A stretch of DNA of 64,000 nt from Hydrogenoanaerobacterium saccharovorans (GTDB lineage Bacteria; Bacillota; Clostridia; Oscillospirales; Ruminococcaceae): NCBI RefSeq assembly GCF_016901815.1, contig NZ_JACSNR010000004.1, positions 151,071 to 215,070 of the forward strand. The letters run 5' to 3'. The notes beneath the pieces were generated by a model. The model made no database searches. It was not told the origin of the DNA and saw nothing but the letters and a program-made list of their open reading frames with translations. The translations under genes were made by a program, and so were the position numbers. The first letter of the stretch is position 1, and each line of letters begins with the position of its first letter. Below are positions 8,226 through 17,703 of this stretch, piece after piece.

Positions 8226-8265
8226 GCAAAAAGCGGGGTGTCCGAACCATTCGGACACCCCGCTT
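8226..8265 (-). terminator. Terminator of the pseudokinase gene
   Basis: A perfect 16-bp stem AAGCGGGGTGTCCGAA/TTCGGACACCCCGCTT with a 3-base loop and TTTTT on the minus strand. Confidence 0.95.
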
Positions 8266-8275
8266 GTCAAGGCTG

Positions 8276-9952
8276 TCAGTCTTCTGTTTCTTCGTCGGTT
8301 TCACTGGGCTCCACACCGACATAGATCTGGACGGTGTCCTTGGTCTTGTCGATGGTCTGCCCTTCCACAACACTGGTTTTTCCCACAATTCCCGGGGCAT
8401 ATTCCTCCGTTTCAACCAGCTCGTAACGGATTCCCATATCCCCGAGAGTCTTGAGCGCAAAGTCCAGATTGCTTCCCACCAGTCCGGGCATCTTGACATT
8501 CTGCGGACCCCGGCTCACTGTGAGCAGCACATACCCCTTGTTGATCATCTTTACCCCGGCATCGGGCGCCTGACTGATGACAATCCCTTCGGGAATGGTG
8601 TCATCATAGACATATTTGACGCTGAACTGGAACAGATCGCTCCATTCGCTGTTGGTGGTGATGGTATCCACATAGCGCCCCACCAGAGACGGCACATAGT
8701 GCGGCTCCGGGAAGTCGATGACCTGCGGCTTGGAGAAGGACGGCAGATGAATGGGAGTGCCGATCAACGCGCTGACTCCCACTGCCGCGCCGCCGCAGCC
8801 CACCAGAAAGATCAGCACTGCCAGGGCCAGTTTCTTCCGGGACCAGCTCCGGGCGGGCTTCTTCTTGGCGGAGGTCTTGGGTTTCTCCGGCACTACCATG
8901 GTCTTTTCCGAATCGGACCGCACTGCCTTGCCCAGCACACGGGTCTGTTCGTCCAGAATCAGCGTTTCGTTGGCCTTGATGGAAAAGACTGAGGTATTCC
9001 CCTGCTGAGACTGCAGAATACCGGCAGAAAATTCCTCGATACTCTGGATGCGGTGCTCGCTCTCGGGACAGAGCGCCTTTTCAATGGTGGCTGCCATATT
9101 CCCCGGCAGGCCGGGCAGTTCCCGGAGACCCGGCAGGGGCGCCCCGGTCTGGCGTTCCCCGGCGGGAGGCAGGTACCGTCCGGTGAGCATGTGATAGGCC
9201 ACCGCACCGATGCCATAAACATCGGTCCAGCTGCCCTGCCAGCGGTTGGCCTCATACTGTTCCGGCGCCGAGAAGCCGGGATACAGCTCGCATTCGATGC
9301 CGCTTCCCCGGGTGCGCAGGGACAGGGTGGAAAATCCGGTGATCCGGATGCGGGACTCCTCATCCACCAGGATATTGCGGGGACTGATGCCGCCGTGGAT
9401 CAGCCCGCCCCGGTGGATAGGCGTCAGCGCGGAACACAGCTCCAGCATGATGCGCTTGGCTTCCATCACCGACAGCGCCCCGTTTTCCCGGACATACTGA
9501 GCCAGGGTGGGAAGGTCGTAGAGCTCACAGACCGCATAGGCCGTACCCTGCTCCAGGAAGATCTCCCGCACCTTCTGCAGCCCCGGCGAACCGGCTTCCG
9601 CCACAGCCTTGTACATATCCGTGAAGTCAAACATCAGGGACTTGAAGGCCAGCAGTGTTTCGTCCCCTACCAGCACTGAACCATCCGGCTGCCGGGCACA
9701 GAGATTCCCCGGAAAATACTCCCGGATCTCCACCCGGGTATTCTCCTGGTTATCATAGGCCAGATAGGTGATTCCCTCTCCGTTGTGGCTCAGCGCCTTG
9801 CCGATCTGATACCGACCAGCCAGGATATTCCCGATATTCCGGGCATGGGCACGGGTATTCTCCGCCGCCGCAATCTCCCGCTCCTCCCCGCAATAGGGAC
9901 AGATGTTCTGATCGCTCAGATTCAGGCAGTATGGGCATCGCTGCTTCTCCAC
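8276..9952 (-). CDS. Zinc-ribbon / pseudokinase / PASTA membrane protein
   Basis: A 558-residue protein starting at GTG with GGAGG upstream. Residues 6-21 form a CxxC...CxxC zinc ribbon. Residues about 48-300 are a Ser/Thr protein kinase fold, but the catalytic residues are altered: VAIK lysine is Arg77, HRD is HGG (186-188) and DFG is GFS (206-208). A membrane helix (about 374-397) leads to two extracellular PASTA domains, which bind peptidoglycan fragments or lipid II in PrkC/PknB. It probably senses cell wall and scaffolds partners rather than phosphorylating them. It lies next to a penicillin-binding protein. Confidence 0.88.
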   Translation of the reverse strand: MEKQRCPYCLNLSDQNICPYCGEEREIAAAENTRAHARNIGNILAGRYQIGKALSHNGEGITYLAYDNQENTRVEIREYFPGNLCARQPDGSVLVGDETLLAFKSLMFDFTDMYKAVAEAGSPGLQKVREIFLEQGTAYAVCELYDLPTLAQYVRENGALSVMEAKRIMLELCSALTPIHRGGLIHGGISPRNILVDEESRIRITGFSTLSLRTRGSGIECELYPGFSAPEQYEANRWQGSWTDVYGIGAVAYHMLTGRYLPPAGERQTGAPLPGLRELPGLPGNMAATIEKALCPESEHRIQSIEEFSAGILQSQQGNTSVFSIKANETLILDEQTRVLGKAVRSDSEKTMVVPEKPKTSAKKKPARSWSRKKLALAVLIFLVGCGGAAVGVSALIGTPIHLPSFSKPQVIDFPEPHYVPSLVGRYVDTITTNSEWSDLFQFSVKYVYDDTIPEGIVISQAPDAGVKMINKGYVLLTVSRGPQNVKMPGLVGSNLDFALKTLGDMGIRYELVETEEYAPGIVGKTSVVEGQTIDKTKDTVQIYVGVEPSETDEETED

Positions 9953-10030
9953 GCTTCCGGCCTCCTTTCCTCCGCGTCTGCCCTGTTCCGGACCCTTTGG
10001 GTCGGTCCAGGGCGCAAGTGTCTATTTTTA

Positions 10031-10059
10031 ATCATACTATATTTATCGCACAGTTGCAA
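10031..10059 (-). promoter_or_regulatory. Promoter of the pseudokinase gene
   Basis: TTGCAA (10054-10059), 17 bases, TATGAT (10031-10036) on the minus strand, about 80 bases before the GTG start. A perfect hairpin CGGAACAG/CTGTTCCG (10095-10114) with no T-run lies just upstream; its role is unknown. Confidence 0.6.
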
Positions 10060-10130
10060 GATTTTTGCCCGCTTTCCAGCGTACTTTCTCTCTCGGAACA
10101 GTGCGCTGTTCCGGGCAAATTCCTGCATCG

Positions 10131-10170
10131 GGAAAACAAAAAGCCTCCGGAAGATTCATTCCGAAGGCTT
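10131..10170 (-). terminator. Terminator of the MFS transporter
   Basis: Stem AAGCCTTCGGAA/TTCCGGAGGCTT followed by TTTTTGTTTT on the minus strand. Confidence 0.9.
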
Positions 10171-10186
10171 ATGCTTTGTGGAAAAC

Positions 10187-11431
10187 TCAGTGAACTGCTT
10201 CTGCTGCCGGCTTCTTTCTGAACATTACCAGCAGGACAACGAAGTCCACACACAGGAGCGCGGCTGCCAGATACCAAGCCGGAACATAGCTGCCCTGGCT
10301 GTCAAAGATGGCAGCGGCAATGGGCGAACCCACAGCGGTACCCACCGAGTTGGCTACATTGACAATGCCGTAGATACTGCTGTAATCCCGGTTGCCGAAC
10401 AGAGCGGTGGTGAGGATGGGATAGGCCACTGTGGTGAGGGCGCAGCCCACGCCGAACAGCACCAGGAACACACCGATGAAGGCCACGCCCGATGCAGCCA
10501 TGCTCAGGATGCCGATACCGCCGATGACACAGGCCATGCAGATCAGGGTGCTGGTGCGGACACCGAGCTTGTCATACATACGGCCGGTGAGCAGCTTGCC
10601 CACAGCCATCAGACCCAGGCTGCAGGAGCTGACCATTGCCGACACCTCATAGCTGTAACCGATGTCGCTGACATAGGAAGCCAGCTGCTGTACCACCGAT
10701 GCGCAGCAGCCGGTGATGATCATAACCGAGAGCAGCAGCAGCCAGAACCGGAGATCCCGGCGGGCTTCGGCATAGGTCATGCCGTAAACCTCCGACGCAC
10801 CGCCCTGGGCACGACCGCCGTAGGGCTCAAGGCCCTTATCCTCCGGACGCACCCGGATCAGGAAGAAGGTGCAGGGGGCAACTGCTACGAACATCACGCC
10901 TGCCATGACCAGATAGGTCATACGCCAGCCTACGCTGCCCATCAGCGCGCTGATGATAGGGTTGAGGATAATGCCGCCGACACCGCTTCCCATGAAGACA
11001 AGACCCATGGCAAGGCCCTTCTTTTCCCGGAACCAGTTATTGACCAGCATGGAGCAGGGCACCTGGGCCAGCAGAGCCAGGAAAATACCCACAGCAATGG
11101 AGATGGCATAAAATACCACCGGAGTGCTTGCCATGGAATAGAGGGCATAGCTGGCACTCAGGCCGACTGTGGCAACCATCATGATCTTCTTGATGCTGAC
11201 CCGACCGCTGAATACCTTGCCGGAGAAGAAGGACACAACCATCATGGCTGCGGAAATCATGGTGGAGTTCATGGAGAATGCCTGACGGGACATGCCCAGA
11301 TCCTCGGTTACCGGCTTGATGAACAGACCAAAGCAGTTCATGATCAGACACAGTGCAAAGCACATGATCATAAAGCAGGAAACGACGATCACCCAGCCAT
11401 AATGGAAGCCGGATGTTTTGGTGTTAGACAT
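10187..11431 (-). CDS. MFS transporter, OFA (oxalate/formate antiporter-like) family
   Basis: A 414-residue polytopic protein with twelve predicted membrane helices. The opening HYGWVIVVSCFMIM and GLFIKPVTEDLGMSRQ are typical of the OFA subfamily, as is NNWFREKKGLAMG in the first half and YDKLGVR in the second. Members move small organic or carboxylate anions, but the subfamily is broad and the substrate cannot be deduced. It stands alone with its own terminator. Confidence 0.9.
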   Translation of the reverse strand: MSNTKTSGFHYGWVIVVSCFMIMCFALCLIMNCFGLFIKPVTEDLGMSRQAFSMNSTMISAAMMVVSFFSGKVFSGRVSIKKIMMVATVGLSASYALYSMASTPVVFYAISIAVGIFLALLAQVPCSMLVNNWFREKKGLAMGLVFMGSGVGGIILNPIISALMGSVGWRMTYLVMAGVMFVAVAPCTFFLIRVRPEDKGLEPYGGRAQGGASEVYGMTYAEARRDLRFWLLLLSVMIITGCCASVVQQLASYVSDIGYSYEVSAMVSSCSLGLMAVGKLLTGRMYDKLGVRTSTLICMACVIGGIGILSMAASGVAFIGVFLVLFGVGCALTTVAYPILTTALFGNRDYSSIYGIVNVANSVGTAVGSPIAAAIFDSQGSYVPAWYLAAALLCVDFVVLLVMFRKKPAAEAVH

Positions 11432-11597
11432 GGTGTGAATCTACCCTTTCTTTTATAAAGTCCAAAGGCAATCTTATCACGCAAGGGCAGAGCTTCGCAA
11501 CCATCCCCCCCTCTTTTTTCTACAAATGTCTGAAAATTGAATGAAACGCACAAATTCAAATGAAGGCTTTCATGCATAACTGCCAACGATTTGTTCG

Positions 11598-12545
11598 CTA
11601 CTCAAAGACGCGGATGCTCACTTCCCCGGTCTGCAGACGGATTTTCCGGCCCTGACAGTCCACCACAAGGGCAGCTTCCTCATCAATGGACTCCGCTGTT
11701 GCCTCGTAGGACTCCTGTCCCACCGGAAGCACCCGCACCAGTCTGCCCAGCAGAATGCTCCGCCGGCGGTATTCCGGCAGGAAACTGCGGCTCCTTACCA
11801 ATTCCGGCAGGGTATCCCGCATCTCCCGCACCATGGCAGCTGCCACCTCATTGCGGCTGGCCCCCGGCATGAGATCCTCCCGCAGCGACCCTGCCATCTC
11901 CGCAGGCAGAAGTTCCGGCGGTGTGGCAAAGTTGATCCCGGTGCCGACAATGATGCCCGCAGGTTTGCCCTCCCGCACCACTGCCTCGGTGAGAATGCCG
12001 GAGATCTTCTTTCCCCTGCAGAACAGGTCATTGACCCATTTGATGCCGATCTCCGCCCGGGTAAAGCGCTCCAGAATCCCCGCAGTCACCACTGCCGCCG
12101 CCGGAGTCACCAGATGGGCGTTTTCCAGTGCCGCCGGCGTCGTGAGCAGCACGCTCACATAGATGCCCGTGCCGCTCGGGGATACAAACGAACGCCCCAT
12201 CCGGCCCCGTCCGGCGGTCTGCTGGTCAGCAAGCGCCGCCGCTCCATGGGGCGCTCCCTGCTCAAACAGCTCCCGGGCCGCATCATTGGTGGAACCGATG
12301 GTATCGAAAACCTCCACAGGCCCCCCTGCCAGGGCTTCCAGCAGGCGACGGTCATAGCGCTGGGGCTCCCGGGGCAGACAGATGCCCAGCTCCGGCACCT
12401 GACGCAGCTCAGGATGGCTGCGGCGCAGAGAGTCCAGCTGTACCTCCAGCTCACTGCCGCTTATGCCCAGCTGCGCGGACAGCTGTTCCCGGTCATGCCA
12501 GCCACCATCGCTGAGAATTTCAAGGATCTGACTTTTTTTCTCCAT
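11598..12545 (-). CDS. birA: Bifunctional biotin ligase / biotin operon repressor
   Basis: A 315-residue protein. Residues 1-60 form a winged helix (MEKKSQILEILSDGG..., a replication-type BirA HTH). The ligase domain carries the biotinyl-AMP loop GRGRMGRSF (residues 112-120) and the KWVND motif, and the C-terminal SH3-like domain is present. It attaches biotin to acyl-CoA carboxylases or decarboxylases. The HTH suggests it also represses biotin synthesis or uptake genes; none lie in this window. Confidence 0.95.
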   Translation of the reverse strand: MEKKSQILEILSDGGWHDREQLSAQLGISGSELEVQLDSLRRSHPELRQVPELGICLPREPQRYDRRLLEALAGGPVEVFDTIGSTNDAARELFEQGAPHGAAALADQQTAGRGRMGRSFVSPSGTGIYVSVLLTTPAALENAHLVTPAAAVVTAGILERFTRAEIGIKWVNDLFCRGKKISGILTEAVVREGKPAGIIVGTGINFATPPELLPAEMAGSLREDLMPGASRNEVAAAMVREMRDTLPELVRSRSFLPEYRRRSILLGRLVRVLPVGQESYEATAESIDEEAALVVDCQGRKIRLQTGEVSIRVFE

Positions 12546-12699
12546 GATTTGCTCCTTTCATTCATGCTCTGAACACAGTATAACAACCGATTTTTCCAGT
12601 GTCAAACCGGATTATATGGCAGAAGTTGGCTATTTTTGATAAATGTTTTCCAGATCAGCCTGTACAATTTGCTATATGGATAAAAATTTGAAATACCCC

Positions 12700-12728
12700 T
12701 TGCATTTTCTGAATACGGGTGCTATAAT
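12700..12728 (+). promoter_or_regulatory. Promoter of tRNA-Pro
   Basis: TTGCAT (12700-12705), 17 bases, TATAAT (12723-12728), 14 bases before the mature tRNA 5' end. Confidence 0.85.
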
Positions 12729-12742
12729 AGCTCTTGCAGTGG

Positions 12743-12819
12743 CTGGGTATGGCGCAGATTGGTAGCGCGCTACCTTGGGGTGGTAGAGGCCGTGGGTTCG
12801 AATCCCGCTACTCAGACCA
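12743..12819 (+). tRNA. tRNA-Pro (GGG)
   Basis: A full cloverleaf: acceptor CTGGGTA/TACTCAG, D-arm GCGC/GCGC, anticodon stem CTACC/GGTAG with loop TTGGGGT (anticodon GGG), T-arm GTGGG/CCCGC with TTCGAAT, and encoded ACCA. 77 bases. Confidence 0.97.
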
Positions 12820-12845
12820 GCTAAATCCCTCACATAGAGGGAGAA

Positions 12846-12876
12846 AAATCCGGAGAGATTCTCTCCGGATTTTTTC
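12846..12876 (+). terminator. Terminator of tRNA-Pro
   Basis: Stem AATCCGGAGAG/CTCTCCGGATT followed by TTTTT. Confidence 0.9.
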
Positions 12877-12904
12877 ATATCCTGCCCCGTTTGCGGGCAA
12901 ACAG

Positions 12905-12941
12905 AAACCCGGCAGCCAGGCGCATCGGCTGCCGGGTTTTC
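12905..12941 (+). terminator. Second terminator after tRNA-Pro
   Basis: Stem AAACCCGGCAGCC/GGCTGCCGGGTTT followed by a T-run, 30 bases beyond the first. It probably acts as back-up before the convergent phoR gene. Confidence 0.75.
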
Positions 12942-12977
12942 TTATAATAAGCGCTCCGCCCCCATAGGCAGAAACAC

Positions 12978-13018
12978 AAAAACAGCCGCATGCATTCAGT
13001 CCTGCAGACGGCTGTTTT
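12978..13018 (-). terminator. Terminator of the pst-pho operon
   Basis: Stem AAAACAGCCG/CGGCTGTTTT with a T-run on the minus strand, 23 bases beyond the phoR stop. Confidence 0.85.
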
Positions 13019-13040
13019 CTATAAAAGCTGAAACAGGAAA

Positions 13041-14717
13041 TTACACAATCAGTTCCGGCGGGAAGGTCAGGGTCACAGAAGTGCCGACCCCTTCCCGGCT
13101 CTCCAGGCGGATCTCAATGCCCAGGGCTGCTGCCCCATGCTTGACAATGGACAGTCCCAGTCCGGTGCCGCCGATCTCCCGGGAGTGGCTCTTGTCCACC
13201 CGGTAGAACCGCTCAAATACACGCTGCTGGTCCTCATCGGGAATGCCGATGCCGGTATCCCGGATCTTCAGCATGACCTTCTGATCCTCCGACCGGGAGA
13301 TCACAGCCTCTGCCTTGCCGCCCACACGGTTGTACTTGACGGCATTGTCGCAGAGATTGTAGATGATCTCCTCCAGCATCTTGCGGGAGGTATGCAGGCG
13401 CACTTCCTCACCGGTGACGGAGAAGGTCACTGCTCGGGCCTGGGCAGCCGGGGACAGACGATCCCGGATCTCCTCACAGAGTGCCCGGAGGTCCACATCC
13501 TCTGCCGCTGAGGCAAAGCTGCCGCCCTCATCCAGCTCGGACAGCTTGATGATGTCCCCTACCAGGGCGATCAGACGGCTGGCCTCATCATAGATGCGGG
13601 CCGAGAAGTCCACCACATCTTCCTGGGGGACTGTACCGGTCTTCATCAGCTCGGCAAAGCCGGAGATGGAGGTCAGCGGAGTTTTCAGTTCATGGGACAC
13701 ATTGGCGGTAAACTCCCGGCGGAGCTGTTCCCGCTGCTCCTGCTCGGTGATGTCCAGCAGGACAATGACAGCGCCGATAACCTCCTCGCCCTCATGGACC
13801 GGGTTGGCGATCAGGCTGTATGTTCTGCCGCCGATGGTCATGTGGCGCTGGGCATGACCGCCTGCCAGTGCCTCATCAATGGCGCCCCGGAACTCCTCGG
13901 AACGGTTGAGCTCCAGGACACTGCGGCCCACCTCGCCTTCCTTGACGCCCAGCAGGCGCAGAGCAGACGTATTATAGGTGAGCAGGTTGGTTGCCCGGTC
14001 AATGACCAGGAAGCCTTCGGACATATTCTCGGTGATCATGCGGAATTCCTCCCGCATTTTCACCGCGTCCTCCAGCTGGTGCTCAATGGTGGCACGCTGG
14101 TGCTCGATCCGCCGGAACAGCGGCGAGAGCTCATCATAGCCCTCCAGCACCGGCGAAGGGGAATCCAGGTCCATCTGGTTGAGCGGGCGCACAATCCCGG
14201 CAGAAACCCGGGACGCCGCAAAGGCCGACAGGATCAGCACAGCGATGATCACCACGAAAATGGGCTGCGCAAAGCTGAGCAGCACTGTAAAGGTCGAAGC
14301 CTGTACATCAGAAACACGCAGGATGTCGCCGCTGTCCAGACGCACAGCACAGTACACTGTCTTTTCGGTGAGGGTATCCGAATAGCGGACGCTCTCTCCC
14401 AGGCCGTATTTCCGGGCGGCAATCACCTCGTCCCGCTGGCTGTGGTTATCCATGGTATCCGGGTCTGATTCGCTGTCATACAGCACGGTGCCGTCTGCCC
14501 CGATGAGCGTGATGCGCTTGTCACCGGGGCTCAGCTCGGTGAGGTACTCTTCCCCGCTGATATTCACCGCATGGGCCAGATAATTGGCCTCGGTGCGGAT
14601 CTCCTCCTTGAGCTGCCCGTCAAAGTACTGATACAGCATTCCCATAATCAGTGCCAGACTGGCAATGAATACCGCAAATGCCGTCAGGCAGACCGACCGG
14701 AATATTCTTTTATACAT
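13041..14717 (-). CDS. phoR: Phosphate sensor histidine kinase PhoR
   Basis: A 558-residue membrane kinase. An N-terminal helix (about residues 8-30), an extracytoplasmic sensor region and a second helix (near 150-175) are followed by a linker and PAS domain. The HisKA H-box VSHELKTPLTS (His near residue 341) and HATPase boxes (NAVKYN, DTGIGIP, GTGLGLSIV) complete it. The stop of phoP overlaps a GTG four bases in (GTGA, 14729). The ATG at 14717 has GGAGG 12 bases upstream; either start is possible. It phosphorylates PhoP under phosphate limitation. Confidence 0.93.
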   Translation of the reverse strand: MYKRIFRSVCLTAFAVFIASLALIMGMLYQYFDGQLKEEIRTEANYLAHAVNISGEEYLTELSPGDKRITLIGADGTVLYDSESDPDTMDNHSQRDEVIAARKYGLGESVRYSDTLTEKTVYCAVRLDSGDILRVSDVQASTFTVLLSFAQPIFVVIIAVLILSAFAASRVSAGIVRPLNQMDLDSPSPVLEGYDELSPLFRRIEHQRATIEHQLEDAVKMREEFRMITENMSEGFLVIDRATNLLTYNTSALRLLGVKEGEVGRSVLELNRSEEFRGAIDEALAGGHAQRHMTIGGRTYSLIANPVHEGEEVIGAVIVLLDITEQEQREQLRREFTANVSHELKTPLTSISGFAELMKTGTVPQEDVVDFSARIYDEASRLIALVGDIIKLSELDEGGSFASAAEDVDLRALCEEIRDRLSPAAQARAVTFSVTGEEVRLHTSRKMLEEIIYNLCDNAVKYNRVGGKAEAVISRSEDQKVMLKIRDTGIGIPDEDQQRVFERFYRVDKSHSREIGGTGLGLSIVKHGAAALGIEIRLESREGVGTSVTLTFPPELIV

Positions 14718-14725
14718 GGGCGGTT

Positions 14726-15394
14726 TCACCCTCCGATCTTATATCCGATGCCCTTGACTGTTTCAATACAGCTGCCGGCTTCTCCCAGTTTCTGGCGCAG
14801 CCGGCGGATATGTACATCCACAGTCCGGGTATCTCCGTCAAAATCATAGCCCCAGATGGTGCTGAGCAGAGTATCCCGGGTAAGTACCCGTCCATCTGCT
14901 TCCAGCAGCGCACAGAGCAGTTCATATTCCTTATAGGTCAGCGCCACATCCACACCGCCGGCCTGGACAATATGCCGTCCGGGCTGGACATACAGGCTGC
15001 CGATCCGCCAGGATTTTTCTTCGGTTTCCGGCCCGGTACGGCGCAGCACCGCCCGAATCCGGGAGATCAGCTCCATCATGCCGAAGGGCTTTGCAATATA
15101 GTCATCCGCACCGGAATCCAGTCCGGTCACCTTGTCAAACTCACTGCTGCGGGCGGTGAGCATGATCACCGGCAGACGCCGGGTATCCGAACGGCTCCGG
15201 AGCTTCCGCAGCACCGAAAGGCCATCCTCCTGGGGCAGCATGATGTCCAGCAGCACCAGCTGCGGAATCTGCCGTCCCACGGCTGCCCAGAATTCCGCCG
15301 GGGTCCCGAAGCCTTCCACACTGTATCCCTCCCGGGTCAATGCATAGTCCACCAGCTTGCGGATATTTGCGTCATCTTCCAATACATAGATCAT
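14726..15394 (-). CDS. phoP: Phosphate response regulator PhoP
   Basis: A 222-residue OmpR/PhoB-type regulator. The receiver domain has acidic DD at residues 7-8, phospho-acceptor Asp50 (LVLLDIMLP), a conserved Thr (LTAR) and Lys (AKPF). The C-terminal winged helix ends RTVDVHIRRLRQKLG...VKGIGYKIG. It is expected to bind Pho boxes such as those upstream of pstS. It overlaps phoR and follows phoU by about 70 bases. Confidence 0.94.
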   Translation of the reverse strand: MIYVLEDDANIRKLVDYALTREGYSVEGFGTPAEFWAAVGRQIPQLVLLDIMLPQEDGLSVLRKLRSRSDTRRLPVIMLTARSSEFDKVTGLDSGADDYIAKPFGMMELISRIRAVLRRTGPETEEKSWRIGSLYVQPGRHIVQAGGVDVALTYKEYELLCALLEADGRVLTRDTLLSTIWGYDFDGDTRTVDVHIRRLRQKLGEAGSCIETVKGIGYKIGG

Positions 15395-15463
15395 GCCAGT
15401 ATCACCTTCTTTTGTATCTTCCAGCTCTCATTATAGTGAAAATTAGCCCAAAGGGCAACTGGC

Positions 15464-16102
15464 TTATACATGCTGTCCGGTGAGCGAATAGCAGACCCAT
15501 TCGGCAATGTTGGTGGCATGGTCGCCGATGCGCTCAAAATACTTAGCGATCATCAGCAGATCCAGGAAGATCTCGCCATTTTCCGGCTGTGCCGCAACGG
15601 CAGCAGTCAGCTCATCCTTGACCTTCTGGAACAGGGTATCCACCACATCATCCGAGGCAATCACAGCCACGGCAGCATCATAGTCCTTGCGGACAAAGGA
15701 ATCAATGCTGTCGGTTACCATCTTGATGGAGGCACGGGCCATATCACCGATATGCACCCGGCTCTCAAACTTGTACTGTACGACATATTCCAGCATCTCT
15801 GCGATATCCCGGGCCTGGTCGCCGATCCGCTCCATATCCGAGATCATCTTCAGTGCCGAGGATACCACCCGCAGGTCACTGGCTACCGGCTGCTGCTGCA
15901 GCAGGATCTTCATGCAGAGCGCTTCGATCTCCCGCTCCTTGTCATCGATCTGGTCATCCAGATCCAGCGCATGGGGCAGATAGGTCAGATCACTGTCCAG
16001 CAGGCTCTTGGCTACAATGGAAATCGCTTCCTCGCACAATGCTCCCATCCGGATCAGTTCCACATTCAGCTGTTCCAGCTGACGGTCAAATCTTGTACGC
16101 AT
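15464..16102 (-). CDS. phoU: Phosphate transport regulator PhoU
   Basis: A 212-residue all-helical protein with two PhoU repeats. Each holds the metal-binding E/DxxxD pattern (DDQIDDKEREIEALCMK and YFERIGDHATNIAEW). Start at 16102 follows AGGAAGG. PhoU damps the PstSCAB-PhoR signal when phosphate is plentiful. It starts 1 base after pstB stops. Confidence 0.95.
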   Translation of the reverse strand: MRTRFDRQLEQLNVELIRMGALCEEAISIVAKSLLDSDLTYLPHALDLDDQIDDKEREIEALCMKILLQQQPVASDLRVVSSALKMISDMERIGDQARDIAEMLEYVVQYKFESRVHIGDMARASIKMVTDSIDSFVRKDYDAAVAVIASDDVVDTLFQKVKDELTAAVAAQPENGEIFLDLLMIAKYFERIGDHATNIAEWVCYSLTGQHV

Positions 16103-16103
16103 A

Positions 16104-16856
16104 TCAACCAAACCTTCCTGTGATATAGTCCTCGGTGCGCTTGTCCCGGGGCTGGGAGAACATCTGCTCGGTTTCGCCGTACTCCACAACCTCTCCCAGC
16201 AGGAAGAAAGCTGTCTTGTCAGCTACACGCACCGCCTGCTGCATATTATGGGTCACCATCACAATGGTGTACCGGTCCTTGAGCTCCATTACCAGTTCCT
16301 CAATCTTGGAGGTGGAGATGGGGTCCAGAGCCGATGTGGGCTCATCCATCAGCAGCACTTCCGGCTCCACTGCCAACGCACGGGCAATGCACAGACGCTG
16401 CTGCTGTCCGCCGGAAAGACCCAGCGCACTCTTCTTCAGACGGTCCTTGAGTTCGTCCCAGATAGCCGCGCCCCGCAGCGACCGTTCCACCAGTTCATCG
16501 AGCTTGGCCTTGGAACGGATGCCATGGGTCCGGGGACCATAGGCAATATTGTCATAGACGCTCATCGGGAAGGGATTGGGCTTCTGGAACACCATGCCCA
16601 CCCGCTTGCGCAGTTCAAATACATCCATGTCCGGCCCGAAAATATCCTTGCCGTCCAGAAGAATCTTGCCGTCGATCCGGCAGCCTTCCACCAGGTCATT
16701 CATGCGGTCCAGGGTCCGGAGCAGTGTGGATTTGCCACAGCCGGACGGGCCGATGAATGCGGTGATGCCATGTTCCTGGATCTCCAGGTTGATGTCCTTG
16801 AGCGCCTTGAAATCCCCATAGTAGAGGTCAAGGTGCTGTATGTCAAATTTATTCAT
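16104..16856 (-). CDS. pstB: Phosphate ABC transporter ATP-binding protein PstB
   Basis: A 250-residue ATPase. Walker [10 protein letters not shown] (residues 36-44), signature LSGGQQQR, Walker B LLMDEP and the H-loop VTHNM are intact. The [11 protein letters not shown] segment is typical of PstB. The start at 16856 has AGGTGA upstream and lies 4 bases after pstA. It powers phosphate import. Confidence 0.96.
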   Translation of the reverse strand: MNKFDIQHLDLYYGDFKALKDINLEIQEHGITAFIGPSGCGKSTLLRTLDRMNDLVEGCRIDGKILLDGKDIFGPDMDVFELRKRVGMVFQKPNPFPMSVYDNIAYGPRTHGIRSKAKLDELVERSLRGAAIWDELKDRLKKSALGLSGGQQQRLCIARALAVEPEVLLMDEPTSALDPISTSKIEELVMELKDRYTIVMVTHNMQQAVRVADKTAFFLLGEVVEYGETEQMFSQPRDKRTEDYITGRFG

Positions 16857-16860
16857 ATCG

Positions 16861-17703
16861 TCACCTGTTCTGAATTTTGTTTGCCACATAGGCGCTGAGC
16901 CGGTTGATGATGAATACCAGCACCAGCAGCACCACGGCGGTGGCATAGGCTTCGTCGGTGTAAAGACCTTCGGAGAGCAATGCATACATATGCACTGCCA
17001 GGGTGCGTCCGCCGCTCATGAGGGAATTCGGCACACCGGTTACCGAACCGGCGGTGTAGATCAGGGCGGCAGTCTCACCTACGATACGGCCCACACCCAG
17101 GATCACACCCGAGAGGATGCCCGGCATAGCCGAAGGCAGCACCACCCGGAAGATGGTGCGCAGCCGTCCGGCACCCAGGCCGTAGCTGCCTTCCCGGTAG
17201 CTGTCCGGCACCGCCAGCAGCGCCTCCTCGGTGGTGCGCATGATGAGCGGCAGGATCATGATCGCCAGTGTGATGATACCAGCCATGAGGCTGTATCCCC
17301 AGTCCAGCCAGCGCACAAAGGCCATATAGCCGAACAGACCATAGACAATGGACGGAATACCCGAGAGGGTCTCGGTGGTCATGCGGATCACCGGCACCAC
17401 CTTGTTGCCCCGCTTGGCATACTCGGTGAGGTAGATCGCCGAACCGATGCCGAAGGGTACCGCAATGAGCAGGGTCATCAGCACCATGGTAATGGTATTG
17501 ATGATGGCAGGCATCATCGAGGCATTCTTGGAGGTGTACTTCCACTCAAACAGTGAGGGCTTCAGGTTGGGAATGCCCTTGATGAGGATATAGAACACCA
17601 GCGAAAACAGCACCAGGACAGTCAGGGCCGCGGCAGTTGTCACCAGAATGCGCAGTGCCACTGCCTTGGGATGCTTTTTATACATACGGAAGTACTGCTT
17701 CAC
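16861..17703 (-). CDS. pstA: Phosphate ABC transporter permease PstA
   Basis: A 280-residue permease with six predicted membrane helices. The [11 protein letters not shown] and [20 protein letters not shown] segments are the ABC-permease and EAA-loop motifs of PstA. It begins with GTG overlapping the pstC stop (GTGA), showing translational coupling. It forms the channel with PstC. Confidence 0.95.
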   Translation of the reverse strand: MKQYFRMYKKHPKAVALRILVTTAAALTVLVLFSLVFYILIKGIPNLKPSLFEWKYTSKNASMMPAIINTITMVLMTLLIAVPFGIGSAIYLTEYAKRGNKVVPVIRMTTETLSGIPSIVYGLFGYMAFVRWLDWGYSLMAGIITLAIMILPLIMRTTEEALLAVPDSYREGSYGLGAGRLRTIFRVVLPSAMPGILSGVILGVGRIVGETAALIYTAGSVTGVPNSLMSGGRTLAVHMYALLSEGLYTDEAYATAVVLLVLVFIINRLSAYVANKIQNR

